DNA of 64,000 bases from Candidatus Thorarchaeota archaeon (GCA_019057475.1 DXJO01000052.1:1-64000), one strand, 5' to 3'; counted from the stretch's first letter, positions 51,058 through 61,800 are shown. Notes: generated from the letters alone by a model not told the origin. Made by a program: numbers and translations.

Positions 51058-52266
51058 TCACAGAACCATCCTTACTGCCTTTAAGGGATGCATTCTCAGC
51101 ATTCTCTTGACCATTCGATTCCGTGACTGCTTGCTCGACTTCAATCCCATGATCATGTCGAACGTATAATCATTCATCACATCGTCATCATGCGCCATCT
51201 GGCAGACCAGCTCCATGCTCTTGATAGAGTGAAACATCATTCCCGCAAGAAACTTGGCCACCCCGAGGTCTTTGCCAAATGCATCCCGACATCTCCGATG
51301 ATAGGTCCTCGTACTCACGCCGCTAATACCAGACAGCATCTCCTTGGTGACCTCAGCAGCAATCTTACCTGACTCTATTGAGTAGTAGATACCCTCCCCG
51401 GTCACAGGAGATACGCAACCCGCAGCATCCCCAATCAACATGATTTTCTTGGAACACGTGTTCTCAATAAATCCACTCAACGGTACTCTAGCGGCCGTGA
51501 CCTCAGAGAGGTCGCACTTCACACCGTTTCTTTTCTCAAAGTCCGACACGAACGTCTTCCAGACACCTTTCAGGTCCTTCAGCTCACTAATCAGGGCGCC
51601 AAACCCAAGGCTGATCTCCTCTTTCTTGGCGAACGCCCAGCCATATCCATGGGGGAGCGCTCCGAAGTGGATCTCGGTCAATATCCGGTTATTTGGCCCT
51701 CCAAAGATACGCTCTATGTCCGAGGGGTCCATTGGTACGGAGGCCTCCATGCATAGCACAACCTCATCATCCTGCCAACGCGGCTTTATCCCTGTCTTCC
51801 TTGCTATTGTGCTGTTGACACCATCCGCCCCGGCCAAGAAACCGCCTCTGTACGATCCATCATCAGTAGTCACGATTACTCCGTCGGACTCCTCACTGAC
51901 ATCAACCACCTTAACACCTTGCAGGACCTCTGCACCAGCCTCCTCCGCTTTCTTAATTAGAAGATAGTCAAAGTCTTCGCGGCGAACTGTGAATCCGGTG
52001 GTTTCCTCTCTGGTATTTTCCACCACCAACCCCGAGGGCGAAAAGAGGCGAAGGCCACATTGCTCTCTCTCAACGACCGATGAGAAGTCAAAGTCAAGCT
52101 GGTCTCTCACCCTTAACGTAACATAGCCTGCACAGGCTTTCCTGCGGGGATGGTGTGCCTTCTCAAGCAATAAGACATCCAAACCCAGCTGAACAGCTTT
52201 CCGGGCACAAGTGGCACCGGCAGGTCCACCGCCAACAACAATCAGGTCATGGGTCACTCTACTCAT
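51058..52266 (-). CDS. Geranylgeranyl reductase family flavoprotein
   Basis: 402 residues from the ATG at 52266. FAD-binding GGGPAG at 12-17, the RKAC loop near 42, AGADGVNST, and GDAAGCVSPVTGEGI are family hallmarks. Members saturate the isoprenoid chains of archaeal membrane lipids. A broader GGR-family role such as quinone or chlorophyll-type substrate is possible. An earlier TTG-type extension to 52317 is not needed. It sits upstream of the PglZ/HerA operon on the same strand, 168 bases away. Confidence 0.88.
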   Translation of the reverse strand: MSRVTHDLIVVGGGPAGATCARKAVQLGLDVLLLEKAHHPRRKACAGYVTLRVRDQLDFDFSSVVEREQCGLRLFSPSGLVVENTREETTGFTVRREDFDYLLIKKAEEAGAEVLQGVKVVDVSEESDGVIVTTDDGSYRGGFLAGADGVNSTIARKTGIKPRWQDDEVVLCMEASVPMDPSDIERIFGGPNNRILTEIHFGALPHGYGWAFAKKEEISLGFGALISELKDLKGVWKTFVSDFEKRNGVKCDLSEVTAARVPLSGFIENTCSKKIMLIGDAAGCVSPVTGEGIYYSIESGKIAAEVTKEMLSGISGVSTRTYHRRCRDAFGKDLGVAKFLAGMMFHSIKSMELVCQMAHDDDVMNDYTFDMIMGLKSSKQSRNRMVKRMLRMHPLKAVRMVL

Positions 52267-52446
52267 CTCTCCTATGTTAGAGTTGACTGCGCACACGGAC
52301 TTTTGTTTCTGTTGCATCTAAGCGAGAACGCATATGCCAAAACGGACAAGTTTCAAGGCTTTAAAGGGTCCATAAAGCCTCAAATAGTGCAAAACGCCCT
52401 CATAATACCCAAAAACATCGATTTAACGCATTCTGTAGAATGTTCG

Positions 52447-52455
52447 TTATATAAA
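52447..52455 (+). promoter_or_regulatory. TATA box, surface protein promoter
   Basis: TTATATAAA 37 bases upstream of the ATG at 52492. A GGTG-containing ribosome site, AGGTG (52476-52480), lies between. This fits the start at 52492 rather than earlier in-frame codons. Confidence 0.65.
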
Positions 52456-52491
52456 CAATATTCGCGGTCAACATTAGGTGAACACAATTTG

Positions 52492-53658
52492 ATGAACAGA
52501 AGAAACCTGTTACTGGGTGCATTTCTTGCATTGTTCTTGATTGCGCCCACAGTGCTTCAAGTAAGCGCGCAAAATCCTACCGGTCCCGGCATGATGCCAG
52601 ATCCTGGGATGATGCCAGACCATTACCGAGATGAAGGGAACGTCTGGATCAGCACGGACATAATCACGATTATGGCCAACGAAGAGATTCCCCTATTCCA
52701 TTTCTGGTACTCGGCAGATGAGAACGGCACCAATGCGAAGTTTATGATGTCCTACACAATGCTGGTGGAGTTTGAGGACGAGAATGGCGATGACGCGTTC
52801 CAGTCAAATGAAACTCTCTACGCAGCACCTCTTGCAGCATACGAATGGTCTGTGCAGACGGGCAGTGTGACAAATGACGATGGCTTGGTCACTGAGGTCT
52901 GGCTGAAGTACACCAAGGGCGGAGTGCGAGACGGTGGAATGCATCCCGAATCGATGCTGGATGAAATGCCAGATATGGCCGATGTTCAGAGATTCGCGGA
53001 TGTGACCTTACAAATTTGGGCTCACATATACCTCTTCGACTATGAGGGTAATGTCACCGATGATCATGGTGTAAAGGCAAACTTCACCGTGGCAGGAGGC
53101 TCCGAACTGAAGATGGACATCTCCATTGGTAACTTCCCCTTCAGCAGCGAGAGCACAAGTATGGCTATTCAGACGCTGATGCGTGAGAATGTGGCCTCAG
53201 GCCCGCAGCACACTCACCGACACAGGGTCGAAACCCGCGAGAGCGTCCGGAACACGACCCTCGATTCCGACATGAACTGGAACACTGAGGGTGGCAATGA
53301 GTCAAGGTTTGAAAACATGGTGGGCGACAATACCCAACAGGTCGACTTTGTCGACGCCGAAACCGGTATGACACAGGGCTTCTTCAGCTGGCTCGACAAG
53401 GCCCTAATAACTTGGCCCGGCGGTGAAACTGAAGCGGTGAACGTGACAGCCTCATACATACCGACTGGAACTGGAGTTGCGGTTTACTTGGCTTATCCCA
53501 ACTTTGACGATGGATTGCTGCTACATGATCCATCCATTGGTCTAATCGAGGGAGCAGCACCATCCGTTGGACTAACTCCTACAGAAACGCTTGTTCTATC
53601 AGGCGTTGGAGCAGTCGTCGTGATTGCAATCGTAGTGGTCCTTATCCGACGAAGGTAG
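52492..53658 (+). CDS. Secreted surface protein with C-terminal anchor
   Basis: 388 residues. A signal peptide (about 1-27) is followed by a Met/Pro-rich spacer and an acidic, beta-rich extracellular domain, then a C-terminal membrane helix (about 364-385) ending in RRR. There are several N-glycosylation-type NxT/NxS sites. Acidic composition and the anchor are typical of archaeal S-layer-associated proteins. Function unknown. A hairpin terminator overlaps its end. A membrane-anchored HTH regulator gene follows 121 bases later. Confidence 0.75.
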   Translation: MNRRNLLLGAFLALFLIAPTVLQVSAQNPTGPGMMPDPGMMPDHYRDEGNVWISTDIITIMANEEIPLFHFWYSADENGTNAKFMMSYTMLVEFEDENGDDAFQSNETLYAAPLAAYEWSVQTGSVTNDDGLVTEVWLKYTKGGVRDGGMHPESMLDEMPDMADVQRFADVTLQIWAHIYLFDYEGNVTDDHGVKANFTVAGGSELKMDISIGNFPFSSESTSMAIQTLMRENVASGPQHTHRHRVETRESVRNTTLDSDMNWNTEGGNESRFENMVGDNTQQVDFVDAETGMTQGFFSWLDKALITWPGGETEAVNVTASYIPTGTGVAVYLAYPNFDDGLLLHDPSIGLIEGAAPSVGLTPTETLVLSGVGAVVVIAIVVVLIRRR

Positions 53659-53688
53659 TGGATACATTCCACTACCATCCACTTTTTT
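53654..53688 (+). terminator. Hairpin-T terminator after surface protein
   Basis: GGTAGTGGA (53654-53662) pairs perfectly with TCCACTACC (53668-53676) around a five-base loop. A run of six T follows at 53683-53688. The hairpin overlaps the stop codon. Confidence 0.75.
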
Positions 53689-53779
53689 ACTGATTGAAAC
53701 CTGTGAATCTAGCTGCAAAAGACCATGAGAACCGACTAAGAATGAAACAGCGCAACCGTACGGAAGCTGGTGACCACAG

Positions 53780-54772
53780 ATGAAGCGGACATTATTCCTA
53801 TTGATGACATGCATCCTATTCCTGCTTCCTAGTGGGCCGGCTGCAGCTCGGACTCAATTAGCACAAACAAATGACATAGTTCTCAGCCCTATCGACATTG
53901 TCGCTGAAATGCACGCTAATGGTTCCACAACAATCACAGTCGACGCAATAGTGAACAATAAGGGGGACACGGCTGTTTCATCACTTGAGTGCCGCGTTGA
54001 CTCCATGAGCGTTGAACTCATTAAAATGGAGATTGATGGTGAACTGGCAGATGGCTTGGTGACACCTCAGGATCGGTTCTCTTTGGTTTCATCCATATTT
54101 CCAAGTCCTCTTGCCGCAAATGAATCACTGCTATTTCACATGGAGCTTAGAGCCGCTGACCTGCAATCAGAACTCTTGGTAGGGAATGATGGCATTAGCC
54201 TTCAAGGTGATTTCATTTTCTACGTGCGTCCTCTAACCGTCCTCAACAACCTCACATTCACAGCCATCCTGCCCCCCTTCACTATGCTGTCGCAGGAGTC
54301 CGTTGTTCCACTCTTTCCAAGCCCTGAATTGAACTTCACGAATGGGCAATCGCTAGCTTTCATCTGGGAAATACAATCGCTTCAACCGGGTCAGGAAAAG
54401 GTCTTCATTGTCAAGTATCAGGTTCCAAGCGCCCAGATAGATTCACCCACGTTCTCAGCCTTGAATGCCATTCTTCTTGCACTGTTGGGTGTGGCCTTTG
54501 GGGTTGTTCTGACGATCGGAGGTCCCAAATTGCTCGCAAGAGCCAAGCGTATGGGTGAGGTTCGGTTCGTGGGAGTGACCAGCGAAGAAGAGGAGGTTAT
54601 AGAGATAATTCGTAGAAAGGGCGGCTCGTGTTCTCAGAAGGATCTCTACAACGGTCTCAACCTGTCTCAGGCAAAGGTTAGCATTATGCTCAACAATCTG
54701 GAGGAAAGAGGAGTAGTGCGGCGATTTCGTGAGGGCAGGGAGAACATGGTCCATCTGATTGAAAAGCTCTAA
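53780..54772 (+). CDS. Membrane-anchored HTH regulator
   Basis: 330 residues. A signal peptide or first membrane helix (about 3-22), a beta-rich extracellular domain (about 30-220), a membrane helix (about 232-252), then a cytoplasmic winged helix at about 265-330 (EEVIEIIRRKGGSCSQKDLYNGL, KVSIMLNNLEERGVVRR). This is a one-component transmembrane regulator: outside sensing linked to DNA binding. It follows a secreted surface protein, which may be its target. The exact ligand is unknown. Confidence 0.8.
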   Translation: MKRTLFLLMTCILFLLPSGPAAARTQLAQTNDIVLSPIDIVAEMHANGSTTITVDAIVNNKGDTAVSSLECRVDSMSVELIKMEIDGELADGLVTPQDRFSLVSSIFPSPLAANESLLFHMELRAADLQSELLVGNDGISLQGDFIFYVRPLTVLNNLTFTAILPPFTMLSQESVVPLFPSPELNFTNGQSLAFIWEIQSLQPGQEKVFIVKYQVPSAQIDSPTFSALNAILLALLGVAFGVVLTIGGPKLLARAKRMGEVRFVGVTSEEEEVIEIIRRKGGSCSQKDLYNGLNLSQAKVSIMLNNLEERGVVRRFREGRENMVHLIEKL

Positions 54773-54791
54773 CCACACATCTAGGTATTCA

Positions 54792-55403
54792 TCACCCATC
54801 TAGGCGTCTACCTTCAGGCAGTTCATCCAGCAAGAAACCCGCAATTTCAGCCTTTTTGACTGCCTTCTGAGCCTTGCGGCCGCCGATGTTCACCAGCGCC
54901 CTAGCAAAAGATTGCCGAACAAATAGTGATTCATCATTGAGGGCATCTATAAGAGGTTGCACTGCTTTCTTGTCCCGACGTTCGCCCAGCTGTGCGGCGG
55001 CATATATTCGCACCATGTATCTTGAGTCTGCTAGACAACCAATCAAGTGAGATGTAGCTGAAGAACCGTCAATTCTACCAAGATGGCCAATAGCGCCCAG
55101 ACGTACCTGCTCGTCATCACTCTGGAGCTCAAGCACCAGTTCATCAATCATAGTCGAGCGGTCCTTTGCAGTTCTCTTCCTCATTGTAGGTTTTCTCCTT
55201 GGTTTTACTGGGGATTTCACTGCTTTCTTCTTTGTCTTTGCAGGCTTCTTTTTGACCTTTGAACCCTTTTTCTCTGCAACTTTCTTCTTGGGGGCAGTCT
55301 TCTTTACGGGTTTCTTTTTCGATTTTACCCTCTTGGAGCCTACAGTCTTCTTCTTCGCCTTGGTTCCTTTGGCTTTGCTTGCTTTGGAAGAAGACTTTGG
55401 CAC
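54792..55403 (-). CDS. HEAT-repeat protein with histone-H1-like tail
   Basis: 203 residues. Residues 1-80 are almost purely Lys, Ala, Ser, Thr and Pro in KKK and AKK-type runs, like a linker-histone or bacterial HU-tail. Residues about 85-185 are two to three HEAT repeats (ELVLELQSDDEQVRLGAIGHL, CLADSRYMVRIYAAAQL, ALNDESLFVRQSFARAL). The tail could bind DNA or RNA and the HEAT part partner proteins. No named family covers the fusion as far as I know. Confidence 0.75.
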   Translation of the reverse strand: MPKSSSKASKAKGTKAKKKTVGSKRVKSKKKPVKKTAPKKKVAEKKGSKVKKKPAKTKKKAVKSPVKPRRKPTMRKRTAKDRSTMIDELVLELQSDDEQVRLGAIGHLGRIDGSSATSHLIGCLADSRYMVRIYAAAQLGERRDKKAVQPLIDALNDESLFVRQSFARALVNIGGRKAQKAVKKAEIAGFLLDELPEGRRLDG

Positions 55404-55541
55404 CTACATCCCATCCCAAGACCGATACGGTACAACATCTAACATTCCCTAACTCTCCATATAAACAGTTTCGGCTTCCAATGCCGCAACAAAAACGCCT
55501 TAACCGGCTCCCACGTTGCCTGTTGAGAGGAATAACACAGC

Positions 55542-55937
55542 ATGCACGAGTTCTCTGCAGCCTGCTCAATTGTGGACACGGCAGTTGAGGCTGCAAAGAA
55601 GCACAATGCCATAAAAGTCACGGCAGTCAATGTGGAGATAGGGGAATTCACATTCCTAGTGCCAGAACAACTGGAGTTTAACTTCGAGATTGCAGGTCGG
55701 AACACCATACTTGAAGGAGCCAAACTCAATATCATGATGATCAAGGGTAGACTGCAATGTCATGATTGCGGAAACGAGGGTGAAGCTCAAAGTGATCCAG
55801 ATCTACCGCCGCAGATTGCGATGTTTGCTCCGATGAAATGTCCTAAGTGTGGAAGTAGCGCTACAGAAATCACCGGGGGAAAAGACTTTTTCATAACGAA
55901 CCTAGAGGCTGAGATTGCAGATGCTGCATCTGGTTAG
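55542..55937 (+). CDS. hypA: Hydrogenase nickel-insertion protein HypA
   Basis: Delivers nickel to [NiFe] hydrogenase. Begins MHEFS, with the N-terminal Met-His-Glu nickel site, and has a zinc loop with CHDCG and CPKCG. 131 residues. HypE is encoded at 56513, with S8e in between on the other strand. No hydrogenase structural genes are in the window. Confidence 0.93.
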   Translation: MHEFSAACSIVDTAVEAAKKHNAIKVTAVNVEIGEFTFLVPEQLEFNFEIAGRNTILEGAKLNIMMIKGRLQCHDCGNEGEAQSDPDLPPQIAMFAPMKCPKCGSSATEITGGKDFFITNLEAEIADAASG

Positions 55938-55982
55938 CATGCTTTCTGCAAGGCAGCAATTGCGAGAAGTGGAAACAATACT

Positions 55983-56360
55983 CTAGATTAGTACTGCATT
56001 CAATATGCCCTCTTGACCAGGCCGACTCGTTACTTTCGCTCGACCCTTTGAGGTTTTTATGATTGTGCCGCGCGTTATGACTTTGCGGCGCTGGTAGTCC
56101 ATGCTGGCCTTGTTCTCTTCGACATCCTCGATTACAGCACGGTAGGTGATGTTCTTTTCGGGATCCGTGACATTGACCTCTTGTATGCGTAAGGCTGGTT
56201 TCTTCTTGTGGCGCCCATGACTATCTACGATTCTTTGTTTTGGCTCTCCCATTACGGTTTCAGTTGGAGTGCGGCCTAGCTCGTACTTTCTTTTGCTCTT
56301 GAACCGCTTTTTTCGCGCTCCTGTTGATGTACGGCCTGAACCGCGATGCCAAACACCCAT
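55983..56360 (-). CDS. rps8e: 30S ribosomal protein S8e
   Basis: Archaeal/eukaryal ribosomal protein of 125 residues. It begins MGVWHRGSGRTSTGARKKR and shows the KRKYELGRTPTET and RGTIIKTSKGRAKVTSRPGQEG blocks. Length and sequence match archaeal S8e closely. Confidence 0.97.
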   Translation of the reverse strand: MGVWHRGSGRTSTGARKKRFKSKRKYELGRTPTETVMGEPKQRIVDSHGRHKKKPALRIQEVNVTDPEKNITYRAVIEDVEENKASMDYQRRKVITRGTIIKTSKGRAKVTSRPGQEGILNAVLI

Positions 56361-56512
56361 CTTGAACTACCTCTTGGTCGGGTCACTGACGCACTCTGCT
56401 GAGTCGTTTTAAATGTTGCTTAGTAGCCAAGCCGAGCAAGGCCAAGTACAAAGCATCTTCTTCATATATGCGGCTCTTTGTCATCAGTGCACTCCTAGCT
56501 GGAGGCATAAAG

Positions 56513-57526
56513 ATGGCAAGAATTGAGTCTGCGCACGGTGGCGGCGGGAAGATAATGCAGCGTCTTCTGGAAGAAATCATAATTCCCTCCTTTACACGAA
56601 GAAAGCTTGGGACAATCGGCCTTGACGAAATGGACGATGGGGCAACATTGCAGACAAATGGGGATGGACTCATTGTATGCACAGACGCACATACTGTGCA
56701 GCCATTCTTCTTCCCGGGTGGCAATCTAGGAACACTTACCGCCTGCGGCACCATCAATGATCTGTCAGTAATGGGGGCGAAGCCTCTTGCCATGACGAAC
56801 ACTGTGATAGTCGAAGAGGGCTTTGAGATTGACATGCTGCAGACGATTCTGCAATCAGTCAACAGCATCATTGAGCCTCTAGACGTAGCGATGATTGCCG
56901 GTGATACGAAGGTCATGCCCCGCGGGACACTCGATGGCATTGTGATGTCTACCACAGGCATTGGTACCGTCTACCTTAACGATCCCATTTCAGACAGTGG
57001 AGCGCAACCTGGCGATGATATAATCGCCACTGGGCCTGTTGGAAACCATGGAACGGTAATTCTGGCCCATAGAGAGGGGCTCAAGTTCGATACAGACCTT
57101 GTGAGTGATGTAGCTCCTCTCTGGATGCCCATACGTGACTGTCTTGATGTAGGTGGAGTTCATGCAATGAAGGACCCCACACGGGGAGGAACAGCTATTG
57201 CGTTGAATGAAATCGCTTCGAAGTCAGGAGCAGAAATCTCGATTGAGGAGAATCAGATTCCAATAAGACAAGCAGTCAGGTCGCTGTGTGACATTTTAGG
57301 GCTTGATCCTCTCCACATGAGTTGTGAGGGGGCAGCAATAATGGCAGTGGACTCTACAAAGACAGACGGTGTCCTCAAGGCACTTAGAAAACACAGGGCC
57401 ACAAAAGATGCCCAAATCATCGGACACGTCCGGGACGGAAAGCCAAGAGTCATCATGACAACCAGCATTGGCGGGACAAAGGTTGTGCAGGTCCCCTATG
57501 GTGAGCCGGTACCGCGCGTGTGCTAA
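56513..57526 (+). CDS. hypE: Hydrogenase maturation protein HypE
   Basis: Makes the thiocyanate precursor of the hydrogenase cyanide ligands by dehydrating a carbamoylated C-terminal cysteine. It begins MARIESAHGGGGKIM, has the PurM-like GDDIIATGP-type core and DPTRGGTAIALNEIA, and ends PRVC with the essential Cys. 337 residues from the ATG at 56513; the frame from 56468 would add 15 residues not seen in relatives. The end overlaps scpB by four bases. Confidence 0.95.
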   Translation: MARIESAHGGGGKIMQRLLEEIIIPSFTRRKLGTIGLDEMDDGATLQTNGDGLIVCTDAHTVQPFFFPGGNLGTLTACGTINDLSVMGAKPLAMTNTVIVEEGFEIDMLQTILQSVNSIIEPLDVAMIAGDTKVMPRGTLDGIVMSTTGIGTVYLNDPISDSGAQPGDDIIATGPVGNHGTVILAHREGLKFDTDLVSDVAPLWMPIRDCLDVGGVHAMKDPTRGGTAIALNEIASKSGAEISIEENQIPIRQAVRSLCDILGLDPLHMSCEGAAIMAVDSTKTDGVLKALRKHRATKDAQIIGHVRDGKPRVIMTTSIGGTKVVQVPYGEPVPRVC

Positions 57527-58077
57527 ACCTTTCCTGGAATGGGCTGGCTCTCTGCCGCTTGCTGTGCATCCAGTATTCTTCGCATCTGGTGTTTTAGCTG
57601 TGCCTTGAGTCTGATTTTATCGGTGTCTAGTCCGAAGTAGTCTGAGAAGAGGGGAGTCGTGCTGAGTAACTTGCTCCTTCCCTGAGGAGCTGCCTCAACG
57701 AACTTCTTCTCCACCAGTTCATGTACATGATCATAGCAGTGTGTTCCTCTCTGTTCTATTAGCTTGGATTGAAGAATTGGTTGCCTCAGAGCAATGAACA
57801 CCAGCGTCTGCAATGTGCTGAATGCGAGCAGTCCGCCTGGGATGAGTTTTCCCACTCGGGGCGTTAGTTCTGGCCTTAACTGAAGTACGTATCTCTTTCT
57901 CGGAAGAAGGACCACCTCAAGAGCACCTTTGCGCTTATCGTATTCATACATGAGGTTCTCCAACAGCTTTGTGGTTGTGGATTCAGCCTTTCCAATGATT
58001 CCTGTAAGCTCCTCCAAGGTCAGTGGACGACCGGCAACGTACAGCGCTGCCTCAAGCGTTGCGAGGTCTTCATCCAA
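57523..58077 (-). CDS. scpB: Segregation/condensation protein ScpB
   Basis: Dimeric winged-helix kleisin partner. 184 residues with LEAALYVAGRPLTLEELTGIIG at the N-terminus and ALRQPILQSKLIEQRG near 95. It lies nine bases after scpA in the smc-scpA-scpB operon, so it completes an archaeal condensin. Confidence 0.9.
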   Translation of the reverse strand: MDEDLATLEAALYVAGRPLTLEELTGIIGKAESTTTKLLENLMYEYDKRKGALEVVLLPRKRYVLQLRPELTPRVGKLIPGGLLAFSTLQTLVFIALRQPILQSKLIEQRGTHCYDHVHELVEKKFVEAAPQGRSKLLSTTPLFSDYFGLDTDKIRLKAQLKHQMRRILDAQQAAESQPIPGKV

Positions 58078-58086
58078 TCAAATCAC

Positions 58087-58809
58087 CTACTTCCTGACCT
58101 CAGCATGGAGCTCCACCTCAGTGCCATCCGCTTCTGCCTTCTCTGGCAAGGGTAGTAGTTTGACAAGAATCACCGCATCATCATCCATCCAGATATCCAC
58201 GTACACCCGAGCATAGAGATGAAGCAGAGCGAAGAAAATTCGCACAATCTCCCTTCGTGTGCGATTTACGAGCACGTCTATGAATTTGATGGTTTCACCA
58301 ATCTCCATTATCATGCAGAGGTCTCCATACACCTCAGCCAAGCTCTCCTCAACGTAGGCACGTGACGCATCTAGCTCGAATTGAAGCGGACTAGTGTCAC
58401 CCCGATATCTTCGCCTAGCAGGTCGGGCACGTTGTCGCACGCCCTTGCTGAGCACACGGTCCATGGCGATAAGCAGTTCTTGCAGAGTGACTCGTCGGTT
58501 TGTTAACCTAAATGGCGGGCGAATCAGGGGGATGGCAAGCTTCTCTTCCTCCTCATCGACCTCTGGAGGCAAAATCCCATATTCAACGAGCTCTCTGGTC
58601 TTTCTCATGAATATGACTGATGCAGAGTAGAGTGCGTTGCCCGATATGCGAAAGTCAATGTCCCCGATGCGTTTCATCTCGTTGAGAAAACCACCAACAA
58701 GTTTTCCCACATTAACCTGCCAGGGGTCCACTTTGTCAAGCTGTAGTACATCGGTCAGTAGAATGTACGGCGGTGAAGCCCAGAATGGGGACTCTTCATT
58801 GCCACTCAT
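58087..58809 (-). CDS. scpA: Segregation/condensation protein ScpA
   Basis: Kleisin that bridges SMC heads. 240 residues. N-terminal LQLDKVDPWQVNVGKLVGGFL-type segment binds the SMC neck; the C-terminal winged helix includes LVNRTRREIVRIFFALLHL. Its start overlaps the smc stop by four bases. Confidence 0.9.
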   Translation of the reverse strand: MSGNEESPFWASPPYILLTDVLQLDKVDPWQVNVGKLVGGFLNEMKRIGDIDFRISGNALYSASVIFMRKTRELVEYGILPPEVDEEEEKLAIPLIRPPFRLTNRRVTLQELLIAMDRVLSKGVRQRARPARRRYRGDTSPLQFELDASRAYVEESLAEVYGDLCMIMEIGETIKFIDVLVNRTRREIVRIFFALLHLYARVYVDIWMDDDAVILVKLLPLPEKAEADGTEVELHAEVRK

Positions 58810-61800
58810 GCCATTGCCTCCACTTCCTCAAGGTCAACCGATACAACCCTTGAGATACCATCTTGGTTTGTCACGCCAATCAAGAGATCAGCCTTTCTGA
58901 CAGTCGTATCTCTGAGTGACACAACGATGAATTGTGATGACTTCGACATCTCCGATATCAACGAAGCAACGTTGTGTGCATTCACGTTGTCAAGAGCGGC
59001 ATCAATCTCATCGAAAACGTAGAAGCTTGAAGGACTGTACATCTGAATAGCAAAGATCAGTGCCAAACCGGTGAGCGTCTTTTCACCCCCGCTCATAGCA
59101 TCTAGTGTAACGAGATCTTTTCCTCTCGGCTTGGTCTTTACAGTGATTCCACCCATTAGTGGGTGTTCGGGGTTTTCAAGCATTAAATGGCCCTCGCCCC
59201 CTGGAGATAGCCTTGCGAACACCGTAGAGAAGTTATCAGCTATGTCATTGTATACTTGGAGGAACTTGCGAGTTTTCTCAGCTTCGATCTCTTCCATGAA
59301 CGAGAGTATCTCCTTGTGTTCCTCCTCTAAACGGGTCTTCTTGTCGACTATCTCGTCGTACTTCTCCCTCTCTGCATCGTAGTCTGTCAGGGACTTCAGG
59401 TTGACAGGTCCCATTGCTTCGAGTTCTCTCTCAAGCTCTCTGATCTTCTCATCCATCTCGTCAATCTCTCTGCGAGTGAGCTCTCGCATCTTCTCCCGCT
59501 TCTTCGTTTCCTCTTCTGCATCGGCCAAGTTCTCGAGCTCAGCCTTGAGGGCCACGAGGTCAATATCAAGGCGTGATTGCTCTGTTTGCAGTCGGTAGAC
59601 AGCCTTCTCATTAGAGGTCTGTCCCTCCCTTATTTCTTCATGTTGAAGACGAAAGTTTCTCAAGGTTTCCTTCATCTCTAGTTGACGAACTCTCTTGTCT
59701 TTGACAGCTTCGTTAATTTTATCCCTCTCGGACTTGAGCTCCTTGAACTCGTTCTCTCTCTCTGCAAGCTCCAACTCGACGCGTTTCACGCCATCATTCA
59801 ATCCTGGTAGTGCGTCTTTCAATGACTGAAGGGCCTTTTCCAGTTCAATAGCCTTAGGCCCGAGTCGTTCATCAATCGAAACGCGTAGCTTCGTCGCCTC
59901 GGTACTGATTGCTTCGCGCTTTCGCTTATTGTGTTCAAGGACCTCCTTCAAATCCTTAATCTCCTGATTGAGCTTCGCAGCATCAGATTTCACGAGGGCT
60001 TCATTGCACTCATCTCTCTGTGTTCGTACATGCTCACGCTGAGTCGTGATTTCATCATCCCTCTCTCGAAGCTCCTTGATCTGAGCCTCGAGCTCACCAA
60101 TCGTGAGGTTGATTACCTCTATTTTGTTTTTCAGTGACTCTACTCGTTCTTCTTTCCCCTCAAGGCTCTCTCTCTGGCCCTTGACCTCAATTCCCGCCCG
60201 ATAGCTACTTCTGGAGAGGTCTTCAATATTCTTCTCCAGTCCTATCTTCATCTCGTGCATTTCATCCTGTTGCTCTCTGAGATCGTTGTGAATCGCCTCG
60301 AGCCCCTTGAGCCGTTCTGCAACCTCAGGGCTAGTATCTACTATCTGGAGTGAAAGTCCAGTTGCCCTTCTCTGGTAATGGCCTCCCGTGACAAGCCCGG
60401 ACCTCTCCACTAAGTCACCATCGAGCGAAACAGCCCTCCACTGGCTGAAGCCCATGCGTTTAGCGGTTTCGAAATTTTCGGTGACCAGAGTGTCCGAGAA
60501 AACAAACTCGAATGCGGGTTTCATTTCGGGCTTGAAGGTAACCAAGTCAAGTGCAAATCCAATAACTCCTTTTTCCTTCGAGGCCTTTCCTGGTGCTCGC
60601 GTCCGTATTTTTGTAAGCGGAATGAATGACGCGCGGCCTATCCGATCTCTCTTCAAAACGTCTATGCATTGTGTAGCAACATTTTCATTCGCGACGACTA
60701 TGTGAGAGAGTCTGTTTCCTGCGGCGACCTCCAGTGCCACAGAGTAGTCGGGATTAATCGTGCCGAGCTCAGCCACAGTACCATGAATGCCATCAATAGT
60801 CCCTGAATCACGGAGCTCTAGGATTTTGGCAACAGCTCGCCTTCGCTTCAGGAATGTATCCTCTGCTTCCTTCAAAGCATCGTGACGGGCCTGTATTCTA
60901 ACTAGCTCCTCTCGTGTTGCAGCCAGTATCTTACCAGACTCAGCAACCTCCGCATCTAGAGCTACGAGGTGATTTGTTACTTGCTCGAGTTCTGCTCTCT
61001 TCAACTCCTCAGTTTTCTCTGCCTCTTGAAGCTCAGCTTCCTTTGCTGGCACGACTTGGTTTAGCTCGTGAAGTTCTTTTTCTGTTCTTGTCAGACCATC
61101 CTCCGCATCTCTGAGTTCCTCGTACGCAATACCGAGCTCTCTAGAGTCACTCTTGATGGTTGAGCGAATCTCAGAAACTCCTTCATCAAGCAATCGCATC
61201 TGATTGTTGAAATCTTGAAGTCGGAGTGTGTTCTCGTAATAGGAATCCTGTTCACTCTCAAGGCGTTCCTCCAGCTTTGAAATGGTTCCTGAAACCTGCT
61301 TGATTTCCTTATCGAGTTCGGTTAATTCGCCATCTCTTTCCTTCATCCGACTCTCTGAACCTTGCATCTCATTCTGGACTGAGCCGAGCTCTTCCTCAAG
61401 GGATTTACATTCCTCACCAGTCTTCTCAAACTCTTCTCTTTTTCTATCCATCTCGCCTTTTGCATGGTTAACCGCTGCCGAAACGATACCATACTGTTCT
61501 GAAACTCTGGATGAATCGCCACCGGTTATTTCGTCGATCAGAGTATCGATTTCCTCTATCTCGGCGTCAGTTTGCTCAAGACCCTGCTCTACTTCGATTA
61601 GATCTCTAGCGAGTTTTTCCGCCTCTTCTACCCGTTCAGCAAGGGTTTCGTTTATTGTCTGAGTTCTGCTTTTGCCCTTAATCATATTCCATGCAAGGCT
61701 ATCAACATGGATTTCCTGAATTCGCTTTCGGACTTCGCTATAACGCAGTGCGCCCGTTCTTTCTTCTTGCAGCTTCTCCAGTTGACGACGACGTTCCTGA

